From Promethearchaeota archaeon (lineage in GTDB: Archaea; Asgardarchaeota; Lokiarchaeia; Sigyniarchaeales; SOKP01): a DNA stretch of 64,000 bases. Below the pieces are notes generated by a model. That model was not told the DNA's origin and did not search any database. It saw nothing but the letters and a program-made list of their open reading frames with translations. The translations under genes and the position numbers were made by a program. The DNA is taken from positions 1 through 64,000 of the forward strand of contig JAGXNO010000007.1 in NCBI GenBank assembly GCA_019894975.1. The letters are read 5' to 3'. This document shows, one piece after another, positions 9,083 through 18,468 of the stretch; the stretch's first letter is position 1; each line of letters opens with the position of its first letter.

Positions 9083-9487
9083 TCAAGCACTTTCTTTTTT
9101 TAATTTTTCAAAAAGTTTTTTATATTCATCAATATACTTCTCTTGATTGGTTTGTTCAATCTTTTTGAGAAGTTCAACTGACTTTGTTAAGATTTCAGAC
9201 TGTTTTTTTATTTTCTCATAAAATATATTCTTCTTTTCTTGAGATTCTTCCAATCCTAACTGCTGTTCATAGTCCTTAATAGAAGTTCTAATTTCTTCTT
9301 GAGATTTCGCTACAGAAGACGCTAATTGGATTTTTCTTTGTTCTAATTTTATACAGTTTTCACATACAATCTCTTCGTTTTTTTCTTGCTTTCTTAATTT
9401 TTCTCCCTTCTGCATCATGAAAGGATTTTTACAACGGTCACATGCAACCAATTCAAGAACTAATTTATCAGCATTGGTATCGGGCAT
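9083..9487 (-). CDS. Zinc-ribbon plus coiled-coil protein of unknown function
   Basis: A 134-residue protein. A small treble-clef or zinc-ribbon-like element uses CDRC (about residues 16-19) and CENC (about 42-45). From residue 46 to the end it is a highly charged, probably continuous alpha-helical coiled coil rich in K, E and Q. No known family is recognised with confidence. The design (metal ribbon on a helical stalk) suggests a structural or nucleic-acid/protein-bridging role. It converges with the preceding methyltransferase gene. Confidence 0.7.
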   Translation of the reverse strand: MPDTNADKLVLELVACDRCKNPFMMQKGEKLRKQEKNEEIVCENCIKLEQRKIQLASSVAKSQEEIRTSIKDYEQQLGLEESQEKKNIFYEKIKKQSEILTKSVELLKKIEQTNQEKYIDEYKKLFEKLKKESA

Positions 9488-9621
9488 ACTTATAAGAGAC
9501 AGGAAAATTGATTTTTAATAATTTATCTATTATAATTATAATCTTAACTTAATAATATATTACTATTCTATTAACTCTCATTTTTGGAAAAGTAATAATA
9601 GCGTAATATCTTTCTTTTTTT

Positions 9622-10422
9622 ATGGATCTTGGGCTTATTATCCTCTTACTTATTTTTGGTATAATATTTGGAGTCATTAGTTCTCTTGCCGGAATAGGTG
9701 GTGGGGCACTATACATGTCATTAATGATTTTACTATTAGCAATCCCTATTGACGAGGCTAGAAATACCTCAACTTTTATTATATTTCTTTTTTCTTGCGT
9801 TACATTTATCAGCTATTACAGGCAGGGAAAAGTAGATCTTAAGTTAACTTTAATTTTTGCAAGTTTTGCGTTAATGGGCAGTATAACGGCTACAGTTGTT
9901 TTCCTAATATATCCAGTTAATAATTCCGCATTAAAAGTGATTATTGCTTCAATAGTACTTATTTCAGGAATAAATATGATAAGAAAGGCTTTAGTAAGTT
10001 ATAATTCTGATAAAATAAACCTAGGGGTAACTAAAATAGAATTCTCCTTTAAAAATTACGATTATAAATCGAATTTGAAAAAAGGAATTCTATTATTTTT
10101 CTTTGTAGGATTCATCGCATATTTATCAGGTATCGGAGGCGGTTTATTATTTGTACCAATTCTATGTATTGCGTTCCGTATTCCTATTCATTATTCAACT
10201 GCAATATCATCCTCAATGATATTTTTTATTGGGATTTATAATACTTCAGCACGGATGCTATTTAGTGAAATTCACTATGTAATTGGCATTCTTATTGGAA
10301 TCGGTGCAATTACTGGTTCATTGATGGGAGCAAAGTTATCAAATAAAATACCAAAGAATTATCTTCAATTTGGAGTAGCGGCAGTATTAATACTCTTAGC
10401 AATTAGAATGTATTTTGTATAA
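9622..10422 (+). CDS. TauE/SafE family membrane transporter
   Basis: A 266-residue polytopic membrane protein with about eight predicted helices. The duplicated family motif is clear: GVISSLAGIGGGALYMSLMI near the N-terminus and AYLSGIGGGLLFVPILC near residue 165, each followed by an A/T-S rich helix (ARNTSTFIIF; HYSTAISSSMIF). Members export sulfite, sulfoacetate or other organosulfur anions. The actual substrate here is unknown. No strong ribosome-binding site precedes the ATG, so the message may be leaderless. Confidence 0.88.
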   Translation: MDLGLIILLLIFGIIFGVISSLAGIGGGALYMSLMILLLAIPIDEARNTSTFIIFLFSCVTFISYYRQGKVDLKLTLIFASFALMGSITATVVFLIYPVNNSALKVIIASIVLISGINMIRKALVSYNSDKINLGVTKIEFSFKNYDYKSNLKKGILLFFFVGFIAYLSGIGGGLLFVPILCIAFRIPIHYSTAISSSMIFFIGIYNTSARMLFSEIHYVIGILIGIGAITGSLMGAKLSNKIPKNYLQFGVAAVLILLAIRMYFV

Positions 10423-10548
10423 CATAACTCAGATAAACTAAAGATATAATAAAAATGAATTATGTAATTTTTTAACATTTCAATCACAAAAAATTAAAAA
10501 TAGTCAAACCTAATCTTTAATAGAATAGATATTAACAATAACTGATAG

Positions 10549-10791
10549 ATGAGAGGGAAAATGGTAAAAGTAAAAGACATTGAGAAACTCATGGATGATT
10601 TCATGATTGAACCAGAAGAAAAATTTATTGATTTAAAAAGATACCTTCTTAGTGAATTTGAATGGAAGGTAGATCCTCTAAAAAAATCTCAATTTATGAT
10701 AAGAGGTATTCCTATAGAAGATGATATAAAACTAGAAGACCTTTTAAATGCTTATCTGCCTGATGAAATAGTAATGCTTAAAGAAGTATAA
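10549..10791 (+). CDS. Small acidic protein of unknown function
   Basis: An 80-residue, soluble, charged protein with no recognised family. It starts at ATG 10549, with an alternative ATG at 10561 after a GAGGG motif; the second would give 76 residues. Predicted secondary structure alternates helices and short strands. There are no cysteines, signal or membrane segments. It converges with purU, leaving a 19-bp gap. The reading frame is credible because it is flanked by intergenic sequence of different composition and has a plausible start. Confidence 0.6.
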   Translation: MRGKMVKVKDIEKLMDDFMIEPEEKFIDLKRYLLSEFEWKVDPLKKSQFMIRGIPIEDDIKLEDLLNAYLPDEIVMLKEV

Positions 10792-10810
10792 GTTTGTGCC
10801 TTGAACCTAT

Positions 10811-11647
10811 TTATTCAAATATAATTGTTTTATTATTACTAATAAAAACTCTATCTTCAAAAACAAGCTTTAATGCTTTTGAAAGAGCCGTAATCTCGAC
10901 TTCTCTTCCAGCTTGTTTCATATCTTTTACAGTGTATTTATGATCAATGTGTACAATCTCTTGAACGATTATAGGTCCTTCATCCAAATCTTTACTGACA
11001 AAATGAGAAGTTGCTCCGATTATCTTTACTCCCCGCTTGAAGGCTTGCTCATATGGGTTTACTCCAGTAAATGCCGGTAAGAAGGAGTGATGGATATTAA
11101 TAATCCTGTTTTTGAATTTTGTCACAAATTTAGGAGTAAAAATTCTCATATATTTAGCGAGAACAAGGTAATCAGGTTTATATAATTCAACAAATTTCAA
11201 GATTTCCTGCTCGTGGTCTTCTCGGGTTTTATTTTGATGATTTGAAAAATGAAAGGGAACCTTAAATTTACTAACTAACGATTTTAAAACGGGATAATTA
11301 CTAATGATAGCAAGTAATTCAGCATTCATTTCATTATACTCATTCTTAATTAATAAATCTCCAAGACAATGATGCTCTTTAGTTGCAAATACTATAATTT
11401 TCTTTTTTTTCTGTTTAATAAGGTGGATATTTGAATTACTCGGTAATACATCACTCAATTGAGATTTAATAATTTTATTATTAATTTCTCCAGTAAAAGC
11501 AGAGCGCATGAAAAAATGGTTTGTTTCTTCCTCCACAAATTCACTATTGCTGATAATATTTAATCCTTGATTATAAAGTACTCCTGTAATTTTATGTATA
11601 AGTCCTTTCTCATCATTACAATCTACTAATAGAATATAGGTTTCCAT
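10811..11647 (-). CDS. purU: Formyltetrahydrofolate deformylase
   Basis: About 278 residues from the ATG at 11647 (a TTG five codons further upstream is less likely). An N-terminal ACT domain (YILLVDCNDEKGLIHKITG) is followed by a formyltransferase-like hydrolase domain with NIHHSFLPAFTG (conserved Asn and His), GVKIIGATSHFVSKDLDEGPII (catalytic Asp in DLDEGP) and a VEITALSKAL tail. PurU hydrolyses 10-formyl-tetrahydrofolate to formate and tetrahydrofolate, balancing the one-carbon pool and supplying formate for PurT. The length matches bacterial PurU. It implies a folate-based one-carbon pathway in this archaeon. Confidence 0.92.
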   Translation of the reverse strand: METYILLVDCNDEKGLIHKITGVLYNQGLNIISNSEFVEEETNHFFMRSAFTGEINNKIIKSQLSDVLPSNSNIHLIKQKKKKIIVFATKEHHCLGDLLIKNEYNEMNAELLAIISNYPVLKSLVSKFKVPFHFSNHQNKTREDHEQEILKFVELYKPDYLVLAKYMRIFTPKFVTKFKNRIINIHHSFLPAFTGVNPYEQAFKRGVKIIGATSHFVSKDLDEGPIIVQEIVHIDHKYTVKDMKQAGREVEITALSKALKLVFEDRVFISNNKTIIFE

Positions 11648-11840
11648 AAGTATTTCTTTCAAATCATTGTATTTAGAAAAATTCTTTTATTTTTTTAGTC
11701 ATTTAATAGCAAATTATGACTTTACTTTTTAATGACCTCAATGTAGATCTTCTAATTTAATCAATATTACCTAAAAAATCTTAAATCATTTTAAGTATAC
11801 TATAAATTAATTTTTAATTTTTTTGATGTGAAATTTATAG

Positions 11841-12656
11841 ATGAGTTCTGGATTTAGACTTCTCCGAGTAGAATATATTTTTTCTGTACTTATACCTTGT
11901 TTATTAAGCATATATTTGAATGGATATGATCTTAAATCCCATATTTGGATATTAAGTGGTTTCATATTTTATGCAATAACAGGAAATACTCTTAATGATG
12001 TAATTGATATGAGAGATCCAAATGAGGAGGAAACTCTTGAACGGGTTAAGGGATATAGCAGAAAAGAAATATCAGTAATATCGATTGCCAGTTTTATTTT
12101 AGGGACTTCATGTTTTATGAACGAAATATTAGAAAATCCATTATTAGCAATTTATCTAATATTGATAGTATTTATGGTTATTTTTTATTGCTTTTTCAAA
12201 TCTATAGTAATAATAAATCATATTATATTGGGGATCTCTCATATCGTTTTACCTTGGTTTATGATTAAGATTAATGCAGGAGATATATCTATAGCCTTCT
12301 TTCCAGAGCTTAATTTACCTGAATCATTGATATTGGCTTCTATTATTTGTGTTGCATTTATTGGACAGATGGTCCATGAAATGATTGATGGGGATTCTCT
12401 ATCCAAACTAAAACCAAAAACATCTCGATTAATAATATGGATTTCTTGCTCAATTTCATTATTTGTAGCAATTACTTCCTTTATTATTACAAAATACTTA
12501 GTCTTCATTCCTATAGTGTTCTTTCCTTTTGGGATTATGTACATATTCAGAAAGCCTAGAAATAATTTACTTGGGAGAACATCTCTAAAAGATACTGGCA
12601 TTTTATTAGGAAATTTGATGCTTGCCTATGTTTTTATCTTGATACTAGCATCATAA
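11841..12656 (+). CDS. UbiA-family prenyltransferase
   Basis: A 271-residue membrane protein with about eight hydrophobic helices and the two aspartate-rich prenyl-diphosphate/Mg2+ motifs: NTLNDVIDMRD near residue 53 and HEMIDGDSLSKLKPKTSR near residue 178. The family includes archaeal digeranylgeranylglyceryl-phosphate synthase, menaquinone and heme O enzymes. Sequence alone does not settle which. An archaeal lipid-biosynthesis role is plausible, but the motifs diverge from textbook forms and no pathway neighbours help. Confidence 0.85.
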   Translation: MSSGFRLLRVEYIFSVLIPCLLSIYLNGYDLKSHIWILSGFIFYAITGNTLNDVIDMRDPNEEETLERVKGYSRKEISVISIASFILGTSCFMNEILENPLLAIYLILIVFMVIFYCFFKSIVIINHIILGISHIVLPWFMIKINAGDISIAFFPELNLPESLILASIICVAFIGQMVHEMIDGDSLSKLKPKTSRLIIWISCSISLFVAITSFIITKYLVFIPIVFFPFGIMYIFRKPRNNLLGRTSLKDTGILLGNLMLAYVFILILAS

Positions 12657-12856
12657 ATTTAGATTTAATTCTTTTTTTTAGTAATTTCATAAACAGTTGG
12701 TTTTTAAATATGATCTGAAAATATCTCATAATTACCAAGACATTAAACTAATAGCAAACAGAATGAATTTTCCATTTTTTGAGAATTCATAAACCTATAA
12801 ATCAAATTAGCATTTTTGCTCAGGACAATGATTAGATTATATTAGAAAGGGGAATT

Positions 12857-14107
12857 ATGGTGTTAATCTCACAAAATCTTAATAGAATAAATTACATTCA
12901 ACAATATGATGAATTTGATTATTTAAAAAACTTTATTAAATCATTTGATAAAGGAACCTGTATGGGAATTTTATTGCATGGTCCCCCTGGCACAGGAAAG
13001 ACCCTTTTAGCAATTACACTAGCAAATTCTTTTAAAGCTCACTATTACATTATTGATGGTTCTCCTGATCTTGATAGGCGAGATATTGAAGGTTATTGGG
13101 AGATATTCAATGGAGAAACACAATTTAATTATGGACCATTAACGAAAGCTATTGAAGATGCTAATAAGGAGGGTATATCTTTTATTATCATTAATGAAGT
13201 TAATGCTATCAGGGAAAGCGAGCAAATTTCTTTAAATTCACTCTTATCTGAAAACCATGTTAACTTAATATCAAAGGGATTTGAAAGATACGAACTCAAT
13301 CCAAAAAGTAAGCTTGTTATAATTGGTACACTGAATAAAGGGGTTATTGGTATAAATAAACTACAAGAAGCGTTTGAAGACCGCTTTATTGTGAGTCCTG
13401 AAATAAATTATCCAATAAAACAAAAAGAAATTGAAATTGCTACTATAATTTCGGGTTGTGACAAGAATATCGCAGAACTTGTAGTTGATGTTGCAAGACA
13501 AATAAGAAAACAGGCTTTAAAAGACTTTTCAATAACAAAAATCTTCTCAACCAGGCTAATTGTAAATTTTTGCATTGTAATCTCAAGTATGTCTCCTAAG
13601 TTTCTAAGGCATAATATCGAAAATATAATTATTAACAAATTAGGAGAGAATCAAGAAGAGAAAAAGAGTATAGCCATGATTTTAGATGGTAAAATGTTTG
13701 AAGAAAAATTAAATAAATTGCTGAGGTCTGATGGGAAATCTAATGTTTCTCAAGAAGTAGAAATAGACTTAACCGAAGAAGAAGAGAATAAAAATATTAT
13801 TGCTATGAAAAAGCATGTTGATAAATACATCCAATTTTATGGCAGTACGAGTGTCTTTAAGAAAGATGGTAATATTATGTGGAAGTTTATCGAATGGTTT
13901 TGGTGCTATAATAGAAAAATTTTGAGAGACTATATACAGTTGACTAGAAAAATAGGATTGCATAATTTATACTCAAAAACCACAAGAAAAAATTATCTGT
14001 ATAACGGAGAAATAACTTTAAGTTATATAAGATGGCTCTATCAGAATAAGAAACAAGAATTGATGAATTTCATGAACATAGAATGTCCAATTTTTAATAA
14101 AATTTAA
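12857..14107 (+). CDS. MoxR/CbbQ-like AAA+ ATPase
   Basis: A 416-residue AAA+ protein. Walker A is GPPGTGKT at residues 42-49; the Walker B region reads FIIINEVNA with N113-E114 in place of the usual DE, as in some MoxR/McrB-type ATPases. Sensor 1 (LVIIGTLNKG) and an arginine-finger region (FEDRFIV) follow. The last 120 residues are an additional helical, aromatic-rich domain absent from minimal MoxR proteins. The next gene, 8 bp downstream, is a VWA protein, giving the classical MoxR-VWA chaperone pair (compare NorQ/NorD and CbbQ/CbbO). It probably remodels or metallates a client protein not identifiable here. Confidence 0.88.
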   Translation: MVLISQNLNRINYIQQYDEFDYLKNFIKSFDKGTCMGILLHGPPGTGKTLLAITLANSFKAHYYIIDGSPDLDRRDIEGYWEIFNGETQFNYGPLTKAIEDANKEGISFIIINEVNAIRESEQISLNSLLSENHVNLISKGFERYELNPKSKLVIIGTLNKGVIGINKLQEAFEDRFIVSPEINYPIKQKEIEIATIISGCDKNIAELVVDVARQIRKQALKDFSITKIFSTRLIVNFCIVISSMSPKFLRHNIENIIINKLGENQEEKKSIAMILDGKMFEEKLNKLLRSDGKSNVSQEVEIDLTEEEENKNIIAMKKHVDKYIQFYGSTSVFKKDGNIMWKFIEWFWCYNRKILRDYIQLTRKIGLHNLYSKTTRKNYLYNGEITLSYIRWLYQNKKQELMNFMNIECPIFNKI

Positions 14108-14115
14108 ATCTAGTA

Positions 14116-16293
14116 ATGGTGATTCCTATATCCAATTTACTTGAGCTTTTTGAAAAAGATTTTATCTCAGATTCATTAGCCTTAACAAATACTGCCAAAA
14201 GAATTAGTGGTAACAATGATATTCTAATCAACTTCAACCAAAACTCTCACGTGGCTTTTACTGATGGGAAATTTATATATTTACCAAAAAATGTAAAGAG
14301 TGAAATCCCTGCTGCTCAAGGTTTAGTAGCCCATGAAAGCGGTCACATCGGTTATGGTTCATATGAATTATCCTTCATTAATTTAGTAAAAGTCATTAGT
14401 AAAAAATACATTTTACCAGAAATGCTTGTTAAAAAAATAATCAATGTTGTAGAAGATGTAAGAATCAATGTAATAAATAATATAAAATTCCCTGGTTTTT
14501 ATAAAAATTTGAGAGATCTTACCAAAAAATTATTGCCTGAGTTAAAATTAAGAATGAAAAAGTCGGGGGATATCCTAATATATATCAATCTATACATGGA
14601 AGATTATAAGGATTTTCAGAAAAAACCAAAATTTAGATCAAAAGTAATGTCTCAAGAAGATTGGAAAAGCATACATGTTGCCAAAACCTTTCTTTTAAAA
14701 ACGTTAACACCTGCATCCTCAATTATAACTATTGATCAGCTCTGTAAGATTTTGAAAAAATATTACAGAAAGAAAATTATCAGAAATATCCCGCAACATA
14801 TTCAACAATCTTCCCAAGAGAGGCATGAAAAATTAATTTATGATGAAGACTTTGGTTTTGATATTGTTGAAATTGAAAGGGGGTTTCCTTCAAAAGAAAG
14901 TTATGATTTAGAACCAGAATATGATATAGGCTCGGACGTTATGGAAGATCCTAGTTATTTTGACGAGTCTGAGTTTAATGCACGACGGGATTTTAGTCAT
15001 GTGGAAGAAGATCCTCTTTTAAACCATTATGAAGACTTCAGTGATAGAAATAAGGTAATGCAAGAAACAGAATTAAATATCACAAGTGAAAAACTTATAG
15101 AAAAAATAAAGGATTCAAATTTAAACACTAAAGATATTGAAAAGCTCATTGAAGAAATAGAGTCAATCAAAGAAGAGAAAAATGGGGAAGAGAAATCCGA
15201 AATAAATAAAAAAATTGAGAGCATCGATATTAATCCTGTCGAAATCACTGAAGAGTTTAAACAGATAATGGACTCAGAAATAAATGGAGAAGAAATTGTA
15301 AATGCAGAAAATCAGGCTGGTATAGATAGTGTAGAAGAATTATTATTAGAGAAATTAGGTAAATTCAAAAAAAAATTTGACGATTTTGAAACTCGGGGTT
15401 ATTTAGAGGAATTTATTGAAATTGTTACCGATGCTCATAATGCAATGGAAGATCGACTATTCGTAATTGAAAAGGGAATCAGTTTTGACAAATTAACAAA
15501 AGAAGGTCGTGAAAGACAGGTTAAAGAGATACGGATTGAAAACGAAACCATGAATCCGATTAAAATAACCCACAACCAAATTATAGGAACTTATAGGAAC
15601 CTAATTGCTAGGATTAAATTCATTTTTGGTGACTTTAAAAATCAAATTGATATTGATAACTTTCAAAAGAGGGGGAGATTAAATAATAAATTCATCAAAG
15701 CTGTTACCAGTGAGTTTAAGTATCAAAAATGCTTCTCAAGAAAAATTAACCAAAAAGAGCTTAAAATTCTTTTATTGGTAGATATTAGTGGAAGTATGAA
15801 AGGGATTAAATTGGAAGCGGCTAAAATTGCGATGATAATGTTATGTGAAGCACTTCATGAAATTGCTCAGCTCCGTATTGTGCTTTTTACGGGTGATTAT
15901 GATGCTTTAAACATTCTTTTGAAGGATTTTAATGAGAAACCAGATCCGAGAAAATTCGATAAGTTTGGATGTCATATTAATGTTTGTAGCAATTTAGACG
16001 GTGTTTCCATGAAACATGAAGCAAGTAAATTAGAAAAAGAAGTTTTGATTATTATTATATCAGATGGTCAACCAGCAGGATCAGGAAATTATGGATTATA
16101 TGATGCCATAAAAGAAATACACGATGTTAAAAAGATTTTTAAGGTATTTGCGTTTTCTATTGATGCTAATGGTGATTATTTAGATAAATTATATGATAAA
16201 AACTGGATTTTAACGAAGTCATCAGATAAAACAGATTTAGGAGAAAAATTAATCAAATTTTGTAAGCTTGTTGTTAAAGAGTTTTTTAGATAG
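14116..16293 (+). CDS. VWA-domain protein with HExxH motif (NorD/CobT-like partner of the MoxR ATPase)
   Basis: A 725-residue cytosolic protein. Near the N-terminus an HESGH motif (H73, H77) is followed by VVEDVRIN (E113), reminiscent of a zinc metallopeptidase or the conserved helix of NorD/CobT-type proteins. Residues about 260-400 are very acidic and low in complexity, a linker also typical of CobT. The C-terminal von Willebrand A domain has a MIDAS motif DISGSM (D556, S558, S560) and a SDGQP segment near 650. The overall layout matches the VWA partner of MoxR ATPases. Whether HESGH has protease activity or only binds metal is unknown. Confidence 0.87.
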   Translation: MVIPISNLLELFEKDFISDSLALTNTAKRISGNNDILINFNQNSHVAFTDGKFIYLPKNVKSEIPAAQGLVAHESGHIGYGSYELSFINLVKVISKKYILPEMLVKKIINVVEDVRINVINNIKFPGFYKNLRDLTKKLLPELKLRMKKSGDILIYINLYMEDYKDFQKKPKFRSKVMSQEDWKSIHVAKTFLLKTLTPASSIITIDQLCKILKKYYRKKIIRNIPQHIQQSSQERHEKLIYDEDFGFDIVEIERGFPSKESYDLEPEYDIGSDVMEDPSYFDESEFNARRDFSHVEEDPLLNHYEDFSDRNKVMQETELNITSEKLIEKIKDSNLNTKDIEKLIEEIESIKEEKNGEEKSEINKKIESIDINPVEITEEFKQIMDSEINGEEIVNAENQAGIDSVEELLLEKLGKFKKKFDDFETRGYLEEFIEIVTDAHNAMEDRLFVIEKGISFDKLTKEGRERQVKEIRIENETMNPIKITHNQIIGTYRNLIARIKFIFGDFKNQIDIDNFQKRGRLNNKFIKAVTSEFKYQKCFSRKINQKELKILLLVDISGSMKGIKLEAAKIAMIMLCEALHEIAQLRIVLFTGDYDALNILLKDFNEKPDPRKFDKFGCHINVCSNLDGVSMKHEASKLEKEVLIIIISDGQPAGSGNYGLYDAIKEIHDVKKIFKVFAFSIDANGDYLDKLYDKNWILTKSSDKTDLGEKLIKFCKLVVKEFFR

Positions 16294-16314
16294 TTCTCCT
16301 TAATTTAAATTAAG

Positions 16315-16896
16315 ATGACTAACAATATTCTCATATTTCTAAGACATGCTGAAACTAAAGTTGAAAAAGGAGTAAAAAATTCAGAGTGGTCACTCACTAC
16401 TAAAGGAAAATTGGATGCTCTAAAAATAGTAGAATCTAAACCTTTTGACAATATTAATATCATCATTGCGTCGGCTGAAGAAAAAGCTTTAAATACAGCC
16501 TATCCTTTAGCAGGGGAACTTAAAATAAAAATTCTGATAGAAGCAGATTTAAATGAAATAAAGCGAGATCATGGAAAATTTCTTGATACTCAAAGATATA
16601 TTATCACAATGAAGCAATGTATGACAATTAGAGACAAATCATTTAACAATTGGGAGACTGCAAACAATGCTTTAGAGAGATTTTCTAAAAAAATTGAAGA
16701 GATAGATTTTAAGCATGATCGCAAAAAGATATTAATTGTATCGCACGGAGTTGTCATTAACTTATATTTTGCAAAAGTTCTTGGGAAATTGGAAGATGTG
16801 TTTGATAGAGCTCAGACAAATACATTTTGTGATTATGGGATAATTCAAAATAATAATGTTATAAGAGATATTGCTACAAAAATCAGAAATCATTAA
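16315..16896 (+). CDS. Histidine phosphatase (phosphoglycerate-mutase-like) family protein
   Basis: A 193-residue member of the histidine phosphatase superfamily. The phosphohistidine motif is FLRHAET near residue 8 (usually RHGET) and the second histidine is in IVSHGVVINLY near residue 143. An arginine is expected between them; a SAEEKALNTAYPL segment replaces the usual SxxxRAxxTA, so one phosphate-binding arginine may be replaced by lysine. It follows the VWA gene by 21 bp and may share its transcript. The substrate is unknown. Confidence 0.82.
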   Translation: MTNNILIFLRHAETKVEKGVKNSEWSLTTKGKLDALKIVESKPFDNINIIIASAEEKALNTAYPLAGELKIKILIEADLNEIKRDHGKFLDTQRYIITMKQCMTIRDKSFNNWETANNALERFSKKIEEIDFKHDRKKILIVSHGVVINLYFAKVLGKLEDVFDRAQTNTFCDYGIIQNNNVIRDIATKIRNH

Positions 16897-17006
16897 TTTT
16901 ATTCTATTTTTTTTACTAATTCAGAATAGATGTAGTTTTTATATAGACTTCTGAAACTAATTTATATTAGCAAAATTCCAGAAATTAATTGAAAGGTTTT
17001 GAAAAA

Positions 17007-17084
17007 ATGGCAAAAAAACCTGTAACTAAAAAATCAACTACATCTAAACCTCAACTCAAACAGCAAACATATTTAATATCATAA
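17007..17084 (+). CDS. Possible 25-residue lysine-rich peptide or truncated gene start
   Basis: A short frame encoding MAKKPVTKKSTTSKPQLKQQ plus five residues. It has a plausible TATA element (TTTTTATATAG, about 16935-16945) and an AGGTTTT stretch ahead of its ATG. The peptide resembles the basic N-terminus of a chromatin or ribosomal protein that ends abruptly. It could be a genuine tiny peptide, the stump of a decayed gene, or chance. Its stop overlaps the end of the convergent membrane gene. Confidence 0.3.
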   Translation: MAKKPVTKKSTTSKPQLKQQTYLIS

Positions 17085-17381
17085 TACTCCAGTAAAAAAA
17101 CCTAGTATGAAATTGTGGAGCGTTAAAAAAAAACCAAGGACAATTATAAGAAAATAAAATGGTAAAATCCTTTCTGATTTGGAAACTGGTGGAGAGAAAC
17201 CTAACGGTACCATAATAATGGAAGGCAACATAGCCAAAAAAAACCAGATACTATTCTCAAGAATTAGTTCATAATAAGGCCAGCACCGAATCTCCACACA
17301 TTTAATTAAAATGAAGAAATTACTCGTGCCGATTACAATTAATAAGATACGTAATATCCAAAGTTTATTTGCCAGTTTCAT
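17079..17381 (-). CDS. Small membrane protein of unknown function
   Basis: A 100-residue, very hydrophobic protein with three likely membrane helices (about residues 7-25, 41-62 and 73-98). A short loop carries two cysteines (CVEIRC) between helices 1 and 2. No family is recognised. The start is an ATG with no obvious Shine-Dalgarno. Coding status is supported by the sustained hydrophobic pattern, but the gene is short and stands alone. Confidence 0.5.
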   Translation of the reverse strand: MKLANKLWILRILLIVIGTSNFFILIKCVEIRCWPYYELILENSIWFFLAMLPSIIMVPLGFSPPVSKSERILPFYFLIIVLGFFLTLHNFILGFFTGVL

Positions 17382-17617
17382 GTTTATTCTAATTTTTCTT
17401 AACGTGAATTTCTGAATATCTTTAGTTAAAAGTATCTATATTAATTTTATTGATTATCCTTCATTTAAAAATTATTAATTAATGAGAATGAACTAATAAA
17501 ATTAGAAGAGAATTTCAAATTTCTTAACCTTAAGGAATCTAAGATTACCTATAAAGCATCTTAATTCATAATTTTAGAGCATTAAAATTATATACTTTTA
17601 TGTAATAATATAATGAC

Positions 17618-18451
17618 ATGGACAAAATCTTATTTGCAGACATTAAAGGAGTAAAACTATGTTATAAATTAAAGGGTGAAGGATATCCAGTTTTTCTTAT
17701 ACACGGATTTGCTAAAAAAGAATTTTGGGTAGGACAGATTTCTGCTTTGTCTAGTCAATTTAAAGTGATATGGTTTGATAATAGAGGAGTAGGTTCTTCA
17801 GATCGTCCAAATATACCTTATACAATAGAAATGTTAGTAGAAGATCTGAAAGGATTGATGGATTTCCTTGAAATTCAAAAAGCTCATTTAATCGGTCACT
17901 CACTCGGAAGTTTCATAGCTCAAAATTTTGCTCTAATATATCCTGAACGGGTAGACAAACTAATACTTTTAAGCACGACTGCTGGTTTACCTGATAAAAA
18001 AGGAGTTGATATATTTAAGAATAATCAGATTGCTCTATATGAAGCAAGGGTAGTAGATCCTATCTTAGGTTTCTATACTAAGATGAAGGTAAGATTTACC
18101 CGGGAATTTCTTAAAATGATGAAATCTGAACCAACAAAGAAATTCTATGCAATTTTTTCTGCTGAAGACCTGATTAAAAGTGAAAATGTGAACCCTTGGA
18201 CTCTACAAGATATTGTAAATCATTCTTATGCCTTAGCAGATCATAATACATTAGATAACCTTCATAAAATTAAACATAAAACGTTGATAATAGCTGGTGA
18301 AAAAGATAGATTAACTCCAAAAATTTCAAATGAACAAGTTCAAAAAGAAATTCCCAATAGTGAGTTGAAGGTTATTTCAGGAGGTCATTATTTTCCATTG
18401 GAAAACGCACCTGAGGTTAATAAAATCATTATCGATTTTCTTAAAAGCTAA
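17618..18451 (+). CDS. Alpha/beta hydrolase, copy 1 of a tandem triplet
   Basis: A 277-residue alpha/beta hydrolase fold protein. The oxyanion-hole HGF (LIHGFAKKEFW), a DNRGVGSSDRPNIPYT segment, the nucleophile elbow GHSLGS with S95, an acid in AGEKDRLTP and the catalytic histidine in GGHYFPLENAPEV are all present. This group includes esterases, epoxide and haloalkane hydrolases and 3-oxoadipate enol-lactonases; the substrate cannot be assigned. It is 17 bp from a closely related second copy and in the same direction as the third, so local duplication is evident. Confidence 0.88.
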   Translation: MDKILFADIKGVKLCYKLKGEGYPVFLIHGFAKKEFWVGQISALSSQFKVIWFDNRGVGSSDRPNIPYTIEMLVEDLKGLMDFLEIQKAHLIGHSLGSFIAQNFALIYPERVDKLILLSTTAGLPDKKGVDIFKNNQIALYEARVVDPILGFYTKMKVRFTREFLKMMKSEPTKKFYAIFSAEDLIKSENVNPWTLQDIVNHSYALADHNTLDNLHKIKHKTLIIAGEKDRLTPKISNEQVQKEIPNSELKVISGGHYFPLENAPEVNKIIIDFLKS

Positions 18452-18468
18452 GTTACTTAATACTAATT

